Part shown: in pieces, positions 34,376 through 43,444 of the stretch
How positions within the stretch are numbered: the stretch's first letter is position 1
Layout: each line of letters begins with the position of its first letter
NCBI RefSeq assembly: GCF_024494385.1
Contig: NZ_JAEVLT010000011.1
Location: 62,001-126,000 of the forward strand
Direction of reading: 5' to 3'
Source: Bacillus sp. EB600
GTDB taxonomy: Bacteria > Bacillota > Bacilli > Bacillales > Cytobacillaceae
Length of the DNA: 64,000 nt
Position numbers and translations under genes: made by a program
The notes under the pieces: generated by a model
The model's input: only the letters and a program-made list of their open reading frames with translations
Databases searched by the model: none
What the model was told of the DNA's origin: nothing

Positions 34376-36259
34376 ATGGCGGGCCAAGCGGAACAAGCGC
34401 ATGATCATAAAGGAAACCAAGCAGGACCCGTATTGCCGGGACCGGGGCTCGGGCGTCCCGGTGGAGGACCAGCCCGCTTCAGAGGACCGGTAATTAAACC
34501 GAAGAATTTTAAAGGGACATTGAAACGGTTATGGCAGTATTTTGGTAGAGAAAGAAAAGTGTTATCAATCATTTTTGCGTTCATTGTTATTGATTCAGCA
34601 GTAACATTGTTAGCTCCTTACATGATTGGTAAAGCTGTTGACGCGATGAGTCTACATGGCAGTAAGGTCGACTTTGGAATACTGGAGTGGATGATCTTTA
34701 TTCTTATTGGAGCTTATCTTGCTGATGCTCTGTTAACGTTCTTACAGGGTTGGTTGATGGCAGGAGTATCGCAGCGGATTGTTAAAAGTCTGCGCAACCA
34801 CCTTTTTCAAAAACTTCAAAAACTGCCTGTCGCCTTTTTTGATACGAGGACGCACGGTGAGCTTATGAGCCGCCTTTCGAATGATATTGATAACGTCAGC
34901 AACACTATTTCCCAATCAACAACGCAGTTAATGTCAGGGGCAATTGTGATTGTAGGTGCTCTCATAATGATGCTTATTTTAAGCCCGATTCTAACACTGG
35001 CGAGTCTATGTACAGTTCCTCTTGTATTTTTACTAACTCGGACGATTGCACGAAAAACGAGTATTTTGTTTAAAAATCAACAAGTCCAACTCGGTAAATT
35101 AAATGGGCATATTGAAGAAACAATCTCGGGCCTGCAGGTTGTCAAAGCGTTTAATCATGAGGAAAAAGCGATTGAAGAGTTTGAAGAAGTGAATAAAGAG
35201 CTGCGCGAGGTCGGCCTTAAGGCGCAAATTTGGACCGGCTTCCTGATGCCGATAATGAACGTCATTAATAACCTCTGCTTTACGGTTGTTGCAGTGGTCG
35301 GAGGGATCCTAGCGGTCAAAAGCATAATCACGGTGGGGGTCATCGCCAGCTTTTTAACATACTCCCGCCAATTTGTCCGGCCGCTGAATGATTTGGCCAA
35401 TATTTTTAATATTTTACAATCAGGCGTGGCTGGTGCGGAGCGTGTTTTTGAAATTGTCGATGAACAAGAAGAGCCTGCTGATGTGCCAGGGGCCGTACCA
35501 TTAGAGGCTCCAAAGGGTCATGTTATATTTGACAATGTCAGCTTTGGTTACCGTCCGGATGTTCCAATTTTAAAAAATGTCAGCTTTGAAGCTAGCGATG
35601 GCACAAGTACAGCACTAGTGGGTCCTACTGGGGCAGGAAAAACAACGATTGTTAACCTGCTGACCCGATTTTATGATGTGACCGAAGGCCGGATCCTGAT
35701 TGATGGCCGGGATATTCGTGAATATACAAGAGACAGCTTACGAAGAAGCTTTGGCTTTGTGCTTCAGGATACGTATTTATTTTCAGGAACAATCAAGGAA
35801 AATATCAAGTACGGAAATCCGGAGGCCAGTGATGCTGAGGTGATCGCCGCAGCGCGGATGGCAAACGCGGATGTCTTTATTAACAGGCTGCCAAAGCACT
35901 ATGACACCCTGCTGTCGGAAAATGGCGGTAACCTGAGCCAGGGCCAGCGCCAGCTCCTGGCGATTGCTAGGGTAATTCTCGCTAAGCCGGCCTTGCTTAT
36001 TTTAGACGAGGCGACGAGCAGTATCGATACCCGGACAGAGCTCCATATTCAGGATGCACTCTTGTCGATTATGAAAGACCACACGACATTTATTATCGCG
36101 CACCGCTTAAATACGATTCGTGATGCTGATACAATTATGGTCATTGACCATGGCGAAATTATTGAAAAAGGCAGCCATGATGCATTAATGGCCGAGCAAG
36201 GAAGATACTACAATATGTTTTTTAACCAGTTTAAAAATGTTGAAGGTGCATTGGATTAA
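34376..36259 (+). CDS. Heterodimeric multidrug ABC exporter, catalytic subunit (YfiC-like)
   Basis: A 627-residue half-transporter with a Gly/Pro-rich cytoplasmic extension (about residues 1-40), six membrane helices (about 60-350) and an ATPase domain. Walker A GPTGAGKTTI and Walker B LLILDEATSSID carry the catalytic Glu, while the signature is altered to LSQGQRQLLAIAR. Together with the first subunit this gives one competent and one degenerate site, as in TM287/288 and BmrCD. AGGAGGTG precedes its ATG and overlaps the partner's end, ensuring equal synthesis. It exports drugs or lipids by family. Confidence 0.92.
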   Translation: MAGQAEQAHDHKGNQAGPVLPGPGLGRPGGGPARFRGPVIKPKNFKGTLKRLWQYFGRERKVLSIIFAFIVIDSAVTLLAPYMIGKAVDAMSLHGSKVDFGILEWMIFILIGAYLADALLTFLQGWLMAGVSQRIVKSLRNHLFQKLQKLPVAFFDTRTHGELMSRLSNDIDNVSNTISQSTTQLMSGAIVIVGALIMMLILSPILTLASLCTVPLVFLLTRTIARKTSILFKNQQVQLGKLNGHIEETISGLQVVKAFNHEEKAIEEFEEVNKELREVGLKAQIWTGFLMPIMNVINNLCFTVVAVVGGILAVKSIITVGVIASFLTYSRQFVRPLNDLANIFNILQSGVAGAERVFEIVDEQEEPADVPGAVPLEAPKGHVIFDNVSFGYRPDVPILKNVSFEASDGTSTALVGPTGAGKTTIVNLLTRFYDVTEGRILIDGRDIREYTRDSLRRSFGFVLQDTYLFSGTIKENIKYGNPEASDAEVIAAARMANADVFINRLPKHYDTLLSENGGNLSQGQRQLLAIARVILAKPALLILDEATSSIDTRTELHIQDALLSIMKDHTTFIIAHRLNTIRDADTIMVIDHGEIIEKGSHDALMAEQGRYYNMFFNQFKNVEGALD

Positions 36260-36265
36260 GATGAG

Positions 36266-36296
36266 AAAGCCCGGTTCAGGAAGAATCGGGCTTTTT
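36266..36296 (+). terminator. Terminator of the ABC exporter operon
   Basis: AAAGCCCG pairs with CGGGCTTTTT around a 13-base loop. Confidence 0.85.
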
Positions 36297-36386
36297 GAAT
36301 GTGACGGTGTGGGCTAGGCTAATCATTCCACTTCAAGAGGTGGACCGAGCCAAAGTGGAACGAAAAGAAGCTAGCTTTTTTTAAAT

Positions 36387-38171
36387 CTATTTTATTTTAA
36401 TAAAAACATATAATAGTGCATTATTATTCTGCTCATTTTGCTTTTCAATCCCGACATTTTGGACAACAATGGCCATTTTAGCCCTATCACTTTCGACTTT
36501 AAAAGTTGCCTCTTTTACTGACATTTGGCCCTTCGCGGTACTGGTGGAGTTAGTAAACCGATCAAAGATTTTTTTCGTGTTAAAGCTAAGTAGCCTATGA
36601 TCATTTTCTCCAATTAGGGAAATCTCCGTATGGTCATTTTTAAACTCTCTTAACAAGGTAAAACGTTTGCCTGCTTTTTCAAAAGTGACCTTTCCACCGC
36701 TATTTTTCTGGCCCATAAAAATATCAGTTTGAACAAAAGTATCATAGCCTGAAATCGTTATGGGTGCTGGCTGTTCCAAGCTAAGGTAAACCGAAGGATT
36801 GGGATTCTCCTGTTCTTGATAATATTCTTTAAAGCCAAAGGTTTGATAAAAATCATCGTATACATAGTTCTTCGGCAGCCAGTTTATCTTTTTGGTATAT
36901 TCCATCATCGTTAAGTATTGAACGGCACTTGTTATCGTCTGCTTATCCTTATTGGAAATAGAGACATTAGGCTTAATTTTATTATTTACAAGCATATTGT
37001 TTTTCAAAAGAACATTTTTAAGTGTATTAGTCTGACTAGTGCGGCTTATTGTGAAGGCATCCACAGGGGGCACAATTGATATGACCGAAAATATAATTAA
37101 CAAGGCAGCAATAACCCCATTTTTACGTACCGGTAAAAAGCTTAATAGAATACCAGCAATTGCAGCAAAAATGCCAAATAATATGACGTAATAACGAGTA
37201 TGTGTGACACCTGTATCAGCTAAACTTAAGATTGAGGATGTAATCTGAAAGAGGACAATTGGCACGAGCACTTTTGGAATAATCCTTCTGAAAAAAAGCG
37301 CAAACTTGTTTTCGATTTCACTGGCAAGTATATATACCAAAATAACGGCGATCGCATAGGAAACGAGCATTGGCTCTAATAAGTTGTCCGTCCAAAATTT
37401 CCCGCCAATATTTTTTAAAATGTAGATTGCTAAGATTAACGTAAACACTGCAAGTAACGGAATAACAATATAGGAGATAAGAATTTCTAAAAACTTCGGA
37501 CAATGTGCGGCCTTATCGATGGTTTCTGTTTGATGATTACTAGTTTCTTGAGTTTTATTTTTATCTTTCTCTCCCAGATAGACTGGAATAAGTGAAAGAA
37601 AGTACATTGGTGCAAAGATAACAAAAACAATATTTGAAGTATGCGGATAGGCTTTATAATCGACCGGAAAAATCAACTGACTAATGGCAGCAAGGATAAT
37701 ACTGATGCCTCCGAAAATAATGGCAGAGAAGAATAGGGAATTAAAGAAAGATTTAAAAGTAATCATAAAGCTTTTATTAAAGCTAATTTTGCTTTTTATG
37801 ACAGGAACCCAAATGAAGGCAATCAGCAGGGTAAACAGGGCAACTGCTGTTCTAATTTCAATTTCCATGCTTAGCTCAGGAGCTGGCATAATAATGAGGT
37901 AGTACCCCGCCGTCAGCAAGACAACTACACCCATTAAAACGAAACGGGTGGACACCTTCGAAAAATGCCGTTCATAAGCAACTTGAAACACCGCACTAAG
38001 AAATGCACCAATGACAAACGTTAACAGAAGTTTTGAAACACTCTTTTCTGTACTAATATCATAAGCATTAATCATTGCAGCTGCCAAAAGGAATAAAGTC
38101 GTTAAGGGAAAACGGGCTATGGCATCGGTCAACCCAGTCAGCCTGTCAGTAAGCTTTGTCATCCATTTCAT
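36387..38171 (-). CDS. DUF4153 membrane protein
   Basis: About 594 residues: an N-terminal half of about ten to eleven membrane helices (to about 390) with the DUF4153 layout, and a C-terminal extracytoplasmic domain of about 200 residues rich in beta strands. The frame opens 33 codons upstream through an Asn-rich stretch encoded by a trinucleotide repeat, but GGGAGG supports the ATG at 38171. DUF4153 proteins have no established biochemical role; they are often near two-component systems, which is not the case here. Monocistronic and convergent with the ABC exporter operon. Confidence 0.8.
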   Translation of the reverse strand: MKWMTKLTDRLTGLTDAIARFPLTTLFLLAAAMINAYDISTEKSVSKLLLTFVIGAFLSAVFQVAYERHFSKVSTRFVLMGVVVLLTAGYYLIIMPAPELSMEIEIRTAVALFTLLIAFIWVPVIKSKISFNKSFMITFKSFFNSLFFSAIIFGGISIILAAISQLIFPVDYKAYPHTSNIVFVIFAPMYFLSLIPVYLGEKDKNKTQETSNHQTETIDKAAHCPKFLEILISYIVIPLLAVFTLILAIYILKNIGGKFWTDNLLEPMLVSYAIAVILVYILASEIENKFALFFRRIIPKVLVPIVLFQITSSILSLADTGVTHTRYYVILFGIFAAIAGILLSFLPVRKNGVIAALLIIFSVISIVPPVDAFTISRTSQTNTLKNVLLKNNMLVNNKIKPNVSISNKDKQTITSAVQYLTMMEYTKKINWLPKNYVYDDFYQTFGFKEYYQEQENPNPSVYLSLEQPAPITISGYDTFVQTDIFMGQKNSGGKVTFEKAGKRFTLLREFKNDHTEISLIGENDHRLLSFNTKKIFDRFTNSTSTAKGQMSVKEATFKVESDRAKMAIVVQNVGIEKQNEQNNNALLYVFIKIK

Positions 38172-38191
38172 CTTTATCAAGCCTCCCTTTC

Positions 38192-38213
38192 TATTATTAT
38201 TATTATTATTATT
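38192..38213. repeat. Trinucleotide microsatellite (about seven TAT units)
   Basis: An uninterrupted TAT/ATT run lies 20-42 bases upstream of the preferred DUF4153 start, just before its ribosome site. Unit changes would alter the leader length, not the frame of the preferred start. Confidence 0.85.
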
Positions 38214-38394
38214 AGAATCGTTCCAATAGTTGTTTTTATAATTTTCAGTTAATTTATTTCCGTAATTCACTAAATAGAGCTGGTATCCTGCATTTTTTTG
38301 ACTCTCTCTTTCTATTTAAAGCATACCATTTGTCCTATTTTATGTCGATTCAAACCAAACTAGATATGGAATTAATAAAATCTTTTCTTGGTAA

Positions 38395-38428
38395 AAAAGA
38401 AAAAAGACGTGTACGCTGGCACACGTCT
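38395..38428 (-). terminator. Terminator of the symporter operon
   Basis: On the minus strand AGACGTGTGCCAGC / TACACGTCT folds into a hairpin followed by TTTTTTCTTTTTT. Confidence 0.85.
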
Positions 38429-38440
38429 CTTCTCCTCTTA

Positions 38441-39967
38441 TCATAAGCCTGTATTGGCTTTGACAAGGATTTCATCAAACTTCGTCTCATCGACTTTTTT
38501 ACTCGAAAGCACTGTCCCGAGATAGGCACCGATAAAGCCCAGCGGGATTGAAACGATACCTGGATTGCCAAGCGAGAAGAGCGGCTTTCCGACTAGAATG
38601 GCTTTGCCTGCTTCTGGTGACCAAATATTAGGACCGATCGCCACGAGGACGAGCGCACTGACAAGTCCGACAACCATTCCGGTGATGGCACCGGTTGTAT
38701 TAAACCGCCTCCAGAAGATGGTGAATAGTATAATCGGCAGGTTGGCGCTGGCTGCAACGGCAAACGCTAAGGCAACTAAGAATGCGACATTCATTTTTTG
38801 AGCAAACAAAGCAAGGATAATCGATAAAATTGAAACTCCGATTGAAGCGAAGCGTGCCGCGATAACCTGTTGTTTTTCTGTTGCCTTGCCATGACGGAGG
38901 ATTTGACTGTAAAAGTCATGAGCAAACGCAGAGGCAGCAGAGAGCACCAGCCCGGCTACCACCGCAAGAATTGTTGCAAATGCAACAGCGGATATCAAGG
39001 CAAACAATAAATCCCCGCCTAACGCTTGAGCTAATAACGGTGCGGCCATGTTACCGGCAGCATTGGCGGCAACAATTCTATCATAGCCAACAAAGGCTGC
39101 AGACCCAAAGCCTAAAAAGATCGTCATTACATAGAAAATTCCAATGATCCATGTAGCGTATACAACTGATTTGCGGGCCGTTACTGCATCCTTCACGGTA
39201 AAAAAGCGAGTAAGGATGTGAGGAAGACCCGCAGTTCCCAACACTAAGGCGAGGTTGAGCGAGATGGTATCCAATGGATCTTTAAACTTATTGCCAGGAT
39301 TCAAAAACCCTGCTCCGAGCGGTGTAGCTGTTTTTAAATGTTCAAACATTTTCATTACACTAAAGTCAAACTTGGCAAATACCATAAAGGAGATGAGGAT
39401 AGTACCAGCCATTAATAGCAAAGCTTTAATAATTTGCACCCAGCTGGTTGCCATCATCCCGCCGAAGACAACATAAACAGTCATTAAAACGCCGACAATT
39501 AATACGGAATAAATATAGTCCAGGCCGAGCAGCAGTTTGATCAGTGCGCCGGCCCCGACAAGCTGGGCAATCATATAAAAGATTGAAATCGTGATCGTAT
39601 TTAAGGCGGCAACACCGCGGACATTTTTTTCCTTAAACCGGGCTGCAATCATATCAGCCACCGTAAATTTACCAAGGTTGCGAAGCGGCTCAGCAACGAT
39701 GTATAAGATAACTAAATAGGCAACCAAAAAGCCGATGCTGTAAAAGAAACCATCGAAACCAGACAGGGCAATCATGCCGGCAATCCCGAGGAATGATGCT
39801 GCTGACATGTAATCACCGGCAATTGCCAACCCGTTCTGCCAGCCAGTTAGACTGCTGCCTGCTGTGTAAAAATCACTTGTAGTTTTCGTCCGTTTCGAAG
39901 CTAGATACGTAACAATGAGTGTTAGTCCAATGATAAGTAGGAATAGTGTAAAGGCCGTTTTGTTCAA
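38441..39967 (-). CDS. Sodium:solute symporter, cation acetate symporter type (ActP/YwcA-like)
   Basis: A 508-residue SSS-family transporter with 13 predicted helices. The unwound first core helix and family stretch GSSLTGWQNGLAIAGDYMSA, and GTAGLPHILTRFFTVKDA (the sodium-site region), are as in ActP, which takes up acetate or other short monocarboxylates with sodium. The start is TTG at 39967, nine bases after GGAGGGG. It lies three bases after the DUF485 gene, the usual yjcH-actP/ywcB-ywcA pairing. The sequence does not distinguish acetate from propionate or pyruvate. Confidence 0.9.
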   Translation of the reverse strand: MNKTAFTLFLLIIGLTLIVTYLASKRTKTTSDFYTAGSSLTGWQNGLAIAGDYMSAASFLGIAGMIALSGFDGFFYSIGFLVAYLVILYIVAEPLRNLGKFTVADMIAARFKEKNVRGVAALNTITISIFYMIAQLVGAGALIKLLLGLDYIYSVLIVGVLMTVYVVFGGMMATSWVQIIKALLLMAGTILISFMVFAKFDFSVMKMFEHLKTATPLGAGFLNPGNKFKDPLDTISLNLALVLGTAGLPHILTRFFTVKDAVTARKSVVYATWIIGIFYVMTIFLGFGSAAFVGYDRIVAANAAGNMAAPLLAQALGGDLLFALISAVAFATILAVVAGLVLSAASAFAHDFYSQILRHGKATEKQQVIAARFASIGVSILSIILALFAQKMNVAFLVALAFAVAASANLPIILFTIFWRRFNTTGAITGMVVGLVSALVLVAIGPNIWSPEAGKAILVGKPLFSLGNPGIVSIPLGFIGAYLGTVLSSKKVDETKFDEILVKANTGL

Positions 39968-39970
39968 CGT

Positions 39971-40327
39971 TTATACCCCTCCCTTTGTTACCGATTGTTT
40001 AATTGTGTCAACTGTTTGATCAAACTTGGCAGCTCGCTTGGTATAAATGATACATAATGCCCATGTCATAATAAATTGAGCGGAGCCAAACACCCATGCC
40101 CAGCTAATTGAGCCAAATGCGATTTTATTCAATACAGATGAATAAGCCGTTAAGATTGGAAGTGCAAAGTAAAAGACTAGGAAGAAGATGGACCATGGAA
40201 TGATAAAATTGCGTTTTTCACATAGAAGCTGTTGGAATGTAGAGGATTGGACAATTTTTGAATAGTCAATTGGTGCAGTTTCCTGAATAGGATCAGAGCC
40301 TTTCAGAGCGTTTTCATTAGTAGCCAA
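39971..40327 (-). CDS. DUF485 membrane protein (YwcB/YjcH-like)
   Basis: 118 residues with two membrane helices (about 42-64 and 76-98) and the DUF485 motif SSTFQQLLCEKRNFIIPWSI followed by FFLVFYFALPIL. Always found next to acetate-type SSS symporters and probably an accessory subunit. The start is TTG at 40327 after AAGGGGGT; both genes of the operon use TTG, which may limit expression. Confidence 0.88.
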   Translation of the reverse strand: MATNENALKGSDPIQETAPIDYSKIVQSSTFQQLLCEKRNFIIPWSIFFLVFYFALPILTAYSSVLNKIAFGSISWAWVFGSAQFIMTWALCIIYTKRAAKFDQTVDTIKQSVTKGGV

Positions 40328-40395
40328 TAAAAATACCCCCTTTTAGAATGGACTGCCACCTCCGTCTGTCCCCCTTTCTTTTTCGTACAAGAGTC

Positions 40396-40424
40396 ATTAT
40401 ACAATTTTAAGAAAATTATGTAAA
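40396..40424 (-). promoter_or_regulatory. Promoter of the DUF485-symporter operon
   Basis: On the minus strand TTTACA, a 17-base spacer and TATAAT. It is 70 bases upstream of the DUF485 start. The 40328-40648 divergent region holds this promoter, the niaP-type promoter and no further recognisable element. Confidence 0.65.
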
Positions 40425-40573
40425 TTGTGTAATTACCATTTTTTCTCTTTTTTTATCGACACCCTTACGTCATAATTTGTTAAATATTGTGGGATAATCA
40501 TAATTAAATGAAAGATATATTGTTGTTAAAATCAAAATCGTGAATAGAAAATTACTGAGAGTTGTCTGAAGTC

Positions 40574-40602
40574 GTGACAAGTGTAAAGACATCCGGTAGA
40601 AT
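40574..40602 (+). promoter_or_regulatory. Promoter of the NiaP-like gene
   Basis: GTGACA (40574-40579), a 17-base spacer and TAGAAT (40597-40602). No clear NiaR site was seen. Confidence 0.5.
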
Positions 40603-40648
40603 AAAAGGGTAGTTTTTCATTTTATCTTTTAAAAAAGGAGACTTCATT

Positions 40649-41881
40649 GTGAGTGTTTACGAGCAAAGGGCACATATCACGAATAAGAAAGAAATCTCAA
40701 CAAATAAGCTGCTTGGTATCGCAGGAACGGGCTGGATGTTTGATGCGCTTGATGTAGGAATTCTTTCTTTTGTCATTGCTGCTCTGAAGGTAGAGTGGAA
40801 CCTATCGACACAACAGATGGGGTGGATTGGCAGTATTAATTCCATCGGAATGGCTGTAGGTGCATTGATTTTTGGTTTAATGGCAGATCGAGTCGGCCGT
40901 AAAAATGTTTTTATTCTTACATTATTATTATTCTCAGTTTGTAGCGGTTTATCAGCATTTACGACTTCACTAACGTTTTTTCTCGTCTTACGGTTCTTAA
41001 TTGGGATGGGCTTAGGCGGTGAACTTCCAGTGGCCTCCACTCTCGTTTCAGAGAGTGTTCCAGCTGAAAAGCGCGGCAGAATTGTCGTCCTGCTAGAAAG
41101 CTTTTGGGCGGTAGGCTGGCTTGTATCTGCGGTCATTTCCTATTTTGTAATTCCAACATATGGCTGGCAGGCTGCAATGATTATCACTGCCATTCCCGCC
41201 TTATATACAGTTTATTTAAGGATGGGCTTGCCCGATTCGCCGAGATTTGCCACTCTACAGCCTAAGGAGAAAACCACCGTGCTAGAAAGCATTGCTAAGC
41301 TTTTCTCAAAAGACTATGCCCGCCAGACCATTGTTCTGTGGATTCTCTGGTTCTGTGTAGTTTTTTCCTATTACGGAATGTTTTTATGGCTGCCAAGCGT
41401 CATGATCATGAAAGGCTTTAGTTTGATAAAAAGCTTTGAATATGTCCTCATTATGACACTTGCCCAGCTTCCAGGCTACTTTACGGCTGCATGGTTTATT
41501 GAAAAATTCGGTCGGAAATTTGTCCTCGTAATTTACTTAATCGGTACGGCGATCAGCGCCTATTTATTCGGGACAGCAGTCTCCACAACCCTTTTACTGA
41601 CATCTGGAATTCTGTTATCGTTCTTTAACTTGGGTGCATGGGGTGCCTTATACGCCTATACGCCTGAACAATATCCAACCAATATTCGTGGCAGCGGATC
41701 CGGGCTCGCTGCAGCTATCGGCCGTGTTGGTGGGGTGCTCGGACCATTATTAGTTGGCTATCTTGTCGCTCAAAAAACGTCAATTTCAATGATTTTTATG
41801 ATTTTTTGTGTGTCAGTTTTAATTGGTGCCTTGACGGTTTTATTTGTTGGAAAAGAAACAAAGCGAAAAGAATTAATATAA
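40649..41881 (+). CDS. niaP: NiaP-like niacin transporter (MFS)
   Basis: A 410-residue MFS protein whose sequence closely follows Bacillus subtilis NiaP (YceI) from memory: GTGWMFDALDVGILSFVIAA, LMADRVGRKNVF (motif A), GMGLGGELPVASTLVSE, FSYYGMFLWLPSVM and YAYTPEQYPTNIRGSGSG all fit. NiaP imports nicotinate/nicotinamide for NAD synthesis. Twelve helices. The start is GTG after AAAAGGAG. Divergent from the symporter operon, with its own promoter and terminator. Related aromatic-acid transporters are the alternative. Confidence 0.82.
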   Translation: MSVYEQRAHITNKKEISTNKLLGIAGTGWMFDALDVGILSFVIAALKVEWNLSTQQMGWIGSINSIGMAVGALIFGLMADRVGRKNVFILTLLLFSVCSGLSAFTTSLTFFLVLRFLIGMGLGGELPVASTLVSESVPAEKRGRIVVLLESFWAVGWLVSAVISYFVIPTYGWQAAMIITAIPALYTVYLRMGLPDSPRFATLQPKEKTTVLESIAKLFSKDYARQTIVLWILWFCVVFSYYGMFLWLPSVMIMKGFSLIKSFEYVLIMTLAQLPGYFTAAWFIEKFGRKFVLVIYLIGTAISAYLFGTAVSTTLLLTSGILLSFFNLGAWGALYAYTPEQYPTNIRGSGSGLAAAIGRVGGVLGPLLVGYLVAQKTSISMIFMIFCVSVLIGALTVLFVGKETKRKELI

Positions 41882-41886
41882 TTTCG

Positions 41887-41926
41887 AAGGGTTCCGGTTA
41901 GTGGGAACCCTTGTTACTTTTTTATT
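41887..41926 (+). terminator. Terminator after niaP
   Basis: AAGGGTTCC pairs with GGAACCCTT, then TTACTTTTTT. Confidence 0.8.
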
Positions 41927-42062
41927 ATGGAAATAGTTTCAAAAAGAAAGCCTTTTCAAAAATAAATTAAATAATCTGTCATCAAATATATTTACAAATA
42001 TTTTAAATTATATTAAAATAACGAAAAGTAATACTAAATGAAAGTAAGTTTATTTTGAATAA

Positions 42063-42077
42063 TGTTTTCAGAATATT
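42063..42077 (+). promoter_or_regulatory. CodY-box-like site upstream of the Liv operon
   Basis: TGTTTTCAGAATATT matches 12 of 15 bases of the CodY box (AATTTTCWGAAAATT), about 90 bases upstream of the binding-protein gene. CodY senses branched-chain amino acids and commonly represses their uptake, so the site makes sense; binding is inferred. Confidence 0.45.
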
Positions 42078-42165
42078 AATTTTATTAGAAACACTCCAAT
42101 AATTGGTAATGGAAAATCCAACCGGTTCCGACTGTTTCTTTTAAACAAAAAATGGGGGGTAAACA

Positions 42166-43338
42166 ATGAAAAAGAAAAAAATTGCAGGAGCCATGATGTC
42201 GTTTATGTTAACGGCGGGCGTTATGGCTGGATGCAGCTCACAAGGTTCAAATAATAGTAGCGGTGATAGTAAAACGATCAAGATTGGTGTCAATCTTGAA
42301 TTATCAGGAACTGTTGCTTCTTATGGACAGTCACTGAATGATGGATTTCTATTAGGCGTAAAGGAAATTAACAAAAAAGGAATTGACGGAAAGAAAATTG
42401 AACTGGTAAAGGTTGATAATAAATCTGATGCAGCTGAAGCAACAAACGCAGCCATTAAGCTGATCAGCCAGGATAAGGTTTCTGCCATTGTCGGTCCTGC
42501 TACAAGTACAGACACTATTGCTGAGGTTCAGGTGGCAACTGACAATAAAGTTCCAGTCATTACTCCATCTGGTACAAGCCCTGATATTACCGTTAAAAAT
42601 GGTAAAGTAAATGATTTTATCTTCCGGACTTGTTTTATTGATCCATTCCAAGGAACCGTTGCAGCTAACTTTGCAGACAAGGATTTAAAACTTAAAAACG
42701 CGGCAATCCTAATTGATAGTTCCAGCGATTATTCAAAAGGACTTTCCGCATCATTTAAAGATACATTTAAGAAAAATGGCGGTAAGATTGTCTCTGAAGG
42801 AGCATATGTAGCAAAGGATACGGACTTCCATGCAACATTAACACGGATTAAAGCAGCCAACCCTGAATTCATCTACCTGCCAGGTTACTATGAAGAAGCA
42901 GGTTTAATTGTGAAGCAGGCCCGCGAGGTCGGTCTTAACGTTCCGATTATCGGCGGCGATGGCTGGGATTCTCCAAAGTTAGTTGAACTTGCTGGTGCTG
43001 CGGCACTTAATAATACGTATAGTACGAACCATTACTCTTCACAAGACAAGGATCCAAAGGTACAAGACTTTGTTAAAGCTTTTAAAGCAGAAAATGGAAA
43101 GTCACCTGATACCTTTAATGCCCTTGGTTATGATACTGCATACGTACTTGCTGATGCGATTAAGCGTGCAGGTAGTGCCGATCCGCAAAAAATTCAAAAG
43201 GCACTTACCGAAACAAAAGACTTATCACTAGTAACTGGTAACTTAACGCTAGATAAGAACCATAACCCAATTAAATCAGCCGTTATTCTTGAGTATAAAA
43301 ACGGTCAATCTCAGTTCAAAACAAAAGTAAATCCTTAA
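42166..43338 (+). CDS. livJ: Branched-chain amino acid ABC transporter, substrate-binding lipoprotein
   Basis: A 390-residue type I periplasmic-binding protein anchored as a lipoprotein: lipobox VMAGC with Cys23. The mature part begins IKIGVNLELSGTVASYGQSL, the LivJ/LivK signature, and includes the ligand-pocket loop GPATSTDTIA. It delivers Leu/Ile/Val or related ligands to LivHM. First gene of livJHMGF; a hairpin in the gap after it probably lets this gene be made in excess over the membrane parts. The exact ligand is not certain. Confidence 0.9.
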   Translation: MKKKKIAGAMMSFMLTAGVMAGCSSQGSNNSSGDSKTIKIGVNLELSGTVASYGQSLNDGFLLGVKEINKKGIDGKKIELVKVDNKSDAAEATNAAIKLISQDKVSAIVGPATSTDTIAEVQVATDNKVPVITPSGTSPDITVKNGKVNDFIFRTCFIDPFQGTVAANFADKDLKLKNAAILIDSSSDYSKGLSASFKDTFKKNGGKIVSEGAYVAKDTDFHATLTRIKAANPEFIYLPGYYEEAGLIVKQAREVGLNVPIIGGDGWDSPKLVELAGAAALNNTYSTNHYSSQDKDPKVQDFVKAFKAENGKSPDTFNALGYDTAYVLADAIKRAGSADPQKIQKALTETKDLSLVTGNLTLDKNHNPIKSAVILEYKNGQSQFKTKVNP

Positions 43339-43380
43339 TATTATGTTGTGAAGCTGGACAAAAAAATAGTTCTATAAATC

Positions 43381-43407
43381 AATAGGGAGAATTGATTTCT
43401 CCCTATT
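43381..43407 (+). terminator. Intercistronic hairpin livJ-livH
   Basis: AATAGGGAGAA pairs perfectly with TTCTCCCTATT around TTGAT. There is no U-tract, so it is probably an mRNA stabiliser or partial terminator that raises binding-protein levels. Confidence 0.65.
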
Positions 43408-43444
43408 CCCAATTTATCTAGTCCAGTTAAAGGAGTTGAAAGCA

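Noticed and set aside
36297..36386. Possible structured RNA between the ABC exporter and DUF4153 genes
   Set aside because: Only short complementary stretches (TTCCACTT/AAGTGGAA) that convergent terminators can explain; no known RNA motif.
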